From Marinitoga sp. 38H-ov (GTDB taxonomy: Bacteria; Thermotogota; Thermotogae; Petrotogales; Petrotogaceae), in contig NZ_LNGH01000053.1 of the NCBI RefSeq assembly GCF_011057715.1, forward strand, positions 44,884 through 108,883: a DNA stretch of 64,000 nt, written 5' to 3'. The notes beneath the pieces are model-generated. The model ran no database searches and had not been told where the DNA came from. It saw only the letters and a program-made list of their open reading frames with translations. This document shows, piece by piece, positions 61,506 to 64,000 of this stretch. A program made the position numbers and the translations under genes. Positions within the stretch are counted from its first letter, which is position 1; every line of letters begins with the position of its first letter.

Positions 61506-62840
61506 ATGATTTTTGATACAATTGCAGCTATATCATCGCCATTAGGTACTGGTGCAATATCTGTAATTAGAATTACGGGAGATAAAACAAAAGAATTAAT
61601 TAATGATATGTTTGATATAACAAATCCAGAACCTAAAAAAATGTATTATAGTTGGATAAAAGAAAAAAATGAAATAGTCGATGAAGTTACATGGGTATAT
61701 CATAAAGGGCCAAAAAGTTTTACAGGTGAAGATATGCTTGAAATATTTGGCCACGGAGGTATCTTAGTCACAAAAAAGATATTGAATTTAATTTTATCAA
61801 AAGGTATAAGAGAAGCATTGCCTGGGGAATTTTCAAAAAGAGCAGTTATGAATAAAAAAATGGATTTAGTAAAAGCAGAAGCAATTAATGAGTTAATTCA
61901 TGCTAATTCTGATTATGCATTAAAAGCCGCTGCAAATCAAATGGAAGGGAAACTTTCTGAACAAATAAATTCACTGAAAAAAGAATTATTTAATATTGCT
62001 TCTAGAATTGAAGTTGAGATGGATTATCCAGAGGATTTCGAGGTTGATAATTTCGAATTTTTAAATTCATTAAATAATATAAAAGAAGATTTAATATATT
62101 TATATGAAAATGCAGATAACGGAATATCAGCCATTGAAGGTATAAAAATGGCTATAGTTGGAAAGCCTAATGCTGGCAAATCAACGCTTTTAAATGCTTT
62201 ACTAAGAAAAGATAGGGCTATAGTAACAAATATTCCAGGAACAACTAGAGATACAATAGAAGAAAATTTAAATATAAGAGGTATTTTTATAAGATCTATA
62301 GATACAGCTGGGATAAGGGAAACGGATGATGTAGTAGAAAAAATAGGTGTAGAAAGATCTTTGAAAGCGATAGAAGAATCAAAATTAATATTATTTGTAT
62401 TAGATAATTCAACAGGTATAGAAGATTATGATATTGAAATATATGAAAGAATTAAGAAGTATAGTGATAAGGAAATAATAATAGTTGTAAATAAAACAGA
62501 TGTTGAAAATAAATTTGAAATACCGTGGAATTATGATATAGTAAAAATATCTGCTTCAAAAGGGAATATAAAAAATTTAGAAGATAAAATATACGATAAG
62601 CTAAAAAATTTGGTTATAACAAATGAATTAACTTTAACAAATGAAAGACAAAAAAATGCTGTCAAGAAAGCTATTGATTCAATTTCTAATGCAATAGAAG
62701 GAATAAATTTAGGGTTAACCAATGATGCTATAATGTTTGATGTTAGAAAAGCTATAGAAGGATTAAACGAATTAACAGGAGAAGACTATACAGAAACATT
62801 ATTGGATAATATTTTTGGAAATTTTTGTGTTGGAAAGTAG
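61506..62840 (+). CDS. mnmE: tRNA uridine-5-carboxymethylaminomethyl modification GTPase MnmE
   Basis: 444 residues. N-terminal folate-binding domain (TIAAISSPLGTGAISVIRI), then the inserted G domain with G1 GKPNAGKST (about residue 222), G3 DTAGIRETDD and G4 NKTD. The C-terminal FGNFCVGK carries the conserved cysteine. With MnmG it modifies U34 of tRNAs that read NNA/NNG codons; mnmG is not in this window. ATG with ATGGGGTGATTAT upstream. The membrane protein gene follows 8 bases after the stop. Confidence 0.97.
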   Translation: MIFDTIAAISSPLGTGAISVIRITGDKTKELINDMFDITNPEPKKMYYSWIKEKNEIVDEVTWVYHKGPKSFTGEDMLEIFGHGGILVTKKILNLILSKGIREALPGEFSKRAVMNKKMDLVKAEAINELIHANSDYALKAAANQMEGKLSEQINSLKKELFNIASRIEVEMDYPEDFEVDNFEFLNSLNNIKEDLIYLYENADNGISAIEGIKMAIVGKPNAGKSTLLNALLRKDRAIVTNIPGTTRDTIEENLNIRGIFIRSIDTAGIRETDDVVEKIGVERSLKAIEESKLILFVLDNSTGIEDYDIEIYERIKKYSDKEIIIVVNKTDVENKFEIPWNYDIVKISASKGNIKNLEDKIYDKLKNLVITNELTLTNERQKNAVKKAIDSISNAIEGINLGLTNDAIMFDVRKAIEGLNELTGEDYTETLLDNIFGNFCVGK

Positions 62841-62848
62841 GTGTGACT

Positions 62849-63556
62849 ATGAATTATTTGGTATTATCTGTTATTTTTGGATTAATCCCATTAATGCAAG
62901 TAGTTATAAAAGGATGGTTGTTTTTTGGAATTTCTTTAATAGCTTTTATTATTTTTTATCAAATATTAAAATCAAAAGGTAAAAGAGTTTTTTCATTTCT
63001 TGCAGGGACTATAATAGCAAGTGAAGCTATTGCAATGATTTTTGGATTTACCAATTTCTTTGTATTATTTTATCTTTTAGTTGTTTCTGGTGTTTTTTTA
63101 GTAGCTGCAAATGAAGAAAATAAAGTGGATATTTTAAAAGATTATATAACCTTAAATAAATATAATAAGAATAATTGGAAGTTTTACCATTTATTCTTTG
63201 GTAGAGGTGAGATAACTTCCTTAGAAGAAGCTGGGAAATTATTACCTTCAGTATTTGCTATTGGTGAAAAAAACATTGCTTTTTCATTTAAAATGCCAAA
63301 TGGAGATTATTATAAACAAATTATTTCAAAAACAAATATTGAAGAATATAATCTTTATGATATTAAGGGGAAACAAGATATTTATTATGTAAAAATGCAA
63401 GATTTATTTTTACCTAATAGACGTATAAGAACATTGCATAAACCTTATTTAGAAACCTTTTGTCTAACTATTACTACAAAAGATGGAGAAATGATATCAT
63501 TTTATGAAGAACCTGATGTTTTACAAAAGATAATAAAGGAATTAGAAAAAATTTAA
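62849..63556 (+). CDS. Membrane protein of unknown function
   Basis: 235 residues from ATG at 62849 (TAGGTGTGACT upstream; an earlier in-frame TTG or GTG would overlap mnmE). Residues 1-90 hold about four closely spaced membrane helices (LVLSVIFGLIPLMQVVI, FFGISLIAFIIFY, FFVLFYLLVVSGVFLVAA). The remaining ~145 residues are soluble, with mixed strands (FKMPNGDYYKQII, RRIRTLHKPYLETFCLTIT). No family recognised. Likely co-transcribed with mnmE. Confidence 0.75.
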   Translation: MNYLVLSVIFGLIPLMQVVIKGWLFFGISLIAFIIFYQILKSKGKRVFSFLAGTIIASEAIAMIFGFTNFFVLFYLLVVSGVFLVAANEENKVDILKDYITLNKYNKNNWKFYHLFFGRGEITSLEEAGKLLPSVFAIGEKNIAFSFKMPNGDYYKQIISKTNIEEYNLYDIKGKQDIYYVKMQDLFLPNRRIRTLHKPYLETFCLTITTKDGEMISFYEEPDVLQKIIKELEKI

Positions 63557-63585
63557 TTTGTAAAAATCTTGAAATATTTTTTTAC

Positions 63586-63614
63586 TTGACTAGTAATCTT
63601 TTTTATGGTATTAT
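63586..63614 (+). promoter_or_regulatory. Promoter of the tRNA cluster
   Basis: TTGACT (63586-63591), 17-base spacer, TATTAT (63609-63614), overlapped by TATAAT at 63612-63617. About 23 bases before the first tRNA. Confidence 0.8.
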
Positions 63615-63636
63615 AATTCTCGGACAGCGAATGAGT

Positions 63637-63712
63637 CGGAGCGTAGCGCAGTTGGTAGCGCGCCGGTCTTGGGAACCGGAGGTCGCTGGTTCGACCCCAG
63701 TCGCTCCGACCA
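63637..63712 (+). tRNA. tRNA-Pro (anticodon TGG)
   Basis: Acceptor CGGAGCG / CGCTCCG, discriminator A, encoded CCA. Anticodon loop CTTGGGA on a CCGGT/ACCGG stem gives TGG. First of four clustered tRNAs. Confidence 0.98.
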
Positions 63713-63733
63713 GAAGGTGGCGACCTTAGATGT

Positions 63734-63809
63734 GCGGCTGTAGTTCAATTGGTAGAACACTGGCCTTCCAAGCCAGGGGTTGCGAGTTCGAGTCTCGTCG
63801 GCCGCTCCA
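63734..63809 (+). tRNA. tRNA-Gly (anticodon TCC)
   Basis: Acceptor GCGGCTG / CGGCCGC (one T-G pair), discriminator T, encoded CCA. Anticodon loop CTTCCAA on CTGGC/GCCAG gives TCC. Its CCA directly abuts the next tRNA. Confidence 0.98.
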
Positions 63810-63886
63810 GCGCCCATAGCTCAATAGGATAGAGCATTGGATTTCTAATCCAAGGGTTGGGGGTTCGAATCCCTCTGGGCGCGCCA
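63810..63886 (+). tRNA. tRNA-Arg (anticodon TCT)
   Basis: Acceptor GCGCCCA / TGGGCGC, discriminator G, encoded CCA. Anticodon loop TTTCTAA on TTGGA/TCCAA gives TCT. No spacer to tRNA-Gly; followed by a T run. Confidence 0.98.
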
Positions 63887-63903
63887 CCTTTTTTTTTAGT
63901 GAT

Positions 63904-63979
63904 GGTGGCATTAGTTCAGTGGTAGAACGCCTGACTGTGGATCAGGATGTCGTGGGTTCAAATCCCACATGCCACCCCA
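63904..63979 (+). tRNA. tRNA-His (anticodon GTG)
   Basis: Acceptor GTGGCAT / ATGCCAC with the extra G at position -1 (63904) facing C73, the histidine identity pair; encoded CCA. Anticodon loop CTGTGGA gives GTG. Confidence 0.98.
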
Positions 63980-63981
63980 AC

Positions 63982-64000
63982 AAAAAAGGAAGCCTAGGCT
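63982..64000 (+). terminator. Left part of a probable terminator cut by the window end
   Basis: AAAAAAGGAAGCCTAGGCT starts a self-complementary sequence right after tRNA-His. If TCCTTTTT follows outside the window it is the terminator of the tRNA operon. Confidence 0.4.

Noticed and set aside
63887..63903. Terminator between tRNA-Arg and tRNA-His from a T run
   Set aside because: The T run follows the tRNA acceptor stem but no dedicated hairpin precedes it; at most partial termination.
63611..63911. Minus-strand frames across the tRNA cluster encoding arginine- and proline-rich peptides such as PEGFEPPTLGLE
   Set aside because: These are the well-known spurious translations of antisense tRNA sequence; the tRNAs fully explain the region.

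Overview
The window is a strongly A+T-rich bacterial chromosome segment. Gene families, Shine-Dalgarno style (GGAGG, GAGGTGA), frequent TTG/GTG starts and operon habits point to a Thermotogota bacterium, most like the A+T-rich Petrotogales such as Marinitoga. This assignment is my judgement from content, not from a search. Most of the window is ordinary core and transport DNA in long, tightly packed operons, with two decayed islands.

Layout. 1-1038: 3' part of a signalling gene (degenerate HD-GYP plus a PilZ-like region). 1066-4206 (-): trehalose/maltose-type sugar ABC transporter without its own ATPase. 4313-9262 (-): CBS-ACT regulator, metallo-beta-lactamase hydrolase, glycogen synthase, galT and a beta-barrel envelope protein. 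9287-12297 (+): two tandem DegV proteins and rarA, facing an S4 RNA-binding protein. 12591-19385 (+): oligopeptide-type ABC operon in the order D-F-A-B-C. 19386-20500: a possible 36-residue gene and a decayed insertion sequence. 20481-21111: hpf. 21128-22547 (-): ferritin-like/VIT iron transporter and a MobA-like transferase. 22626-29725 (+): adenine deaminase, a complete BMP-type nucleoside ABC transporter and bioY, a purine and vitamin uptake block.

29741-35391 (-): full thiamine operon thiS-thiG-thiH-thiC-thiDN-thiF behind a TPP riboswitch with a terminator. The phosphate synthase is the ThiN type fused to ThiD, and there is no thiE. Immediately upstream, 35397-37828 (-) is a gene graveyard: three coding remnants broken by single-base indels, one intact orphan ORF and a second, broken copy of the same TPP riboswitch. 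37959-42820 (+): pabA-pabB-pabC for p-aminobenzoate, a nucleoside hydrolase, a tiny coiled-coil protein and ecfT.

42814-53550 (-) reads as one long operon starting with rbgA. It is followed by a FliK-like protein and a free-standing FlhB C-terminal domain (the ylqF-ylqG-ylqH neighbourhood of Bacillus), then TPR, lipoprotein, FN3/propeller, MFS and S9 peptidase genes. 53623-59748 (-): recJ (long form), a small protein, ruvX, an AI-2E family permease, rsmA and tRNA-Arg. Against this flow, a consensus promoter and a terminator on the + strand at 54591-54727 enclose about 100 nt with no ORF, a good candidate for an undescribed small RNA. 59962-63556: two GNAT acetyltransferases, mnmE and a membrane protein. 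63586-63979: a tRNA cluster Pro-Gly-Arg-His.

Most notable: the candidate small RNA; the duplicated and decayed TPP riboswitch with its dying gene cluster; a large secreted protein whose only sensible start codon is ATA or ATT; and the FliK/FlhB-like pair next to rbgA.
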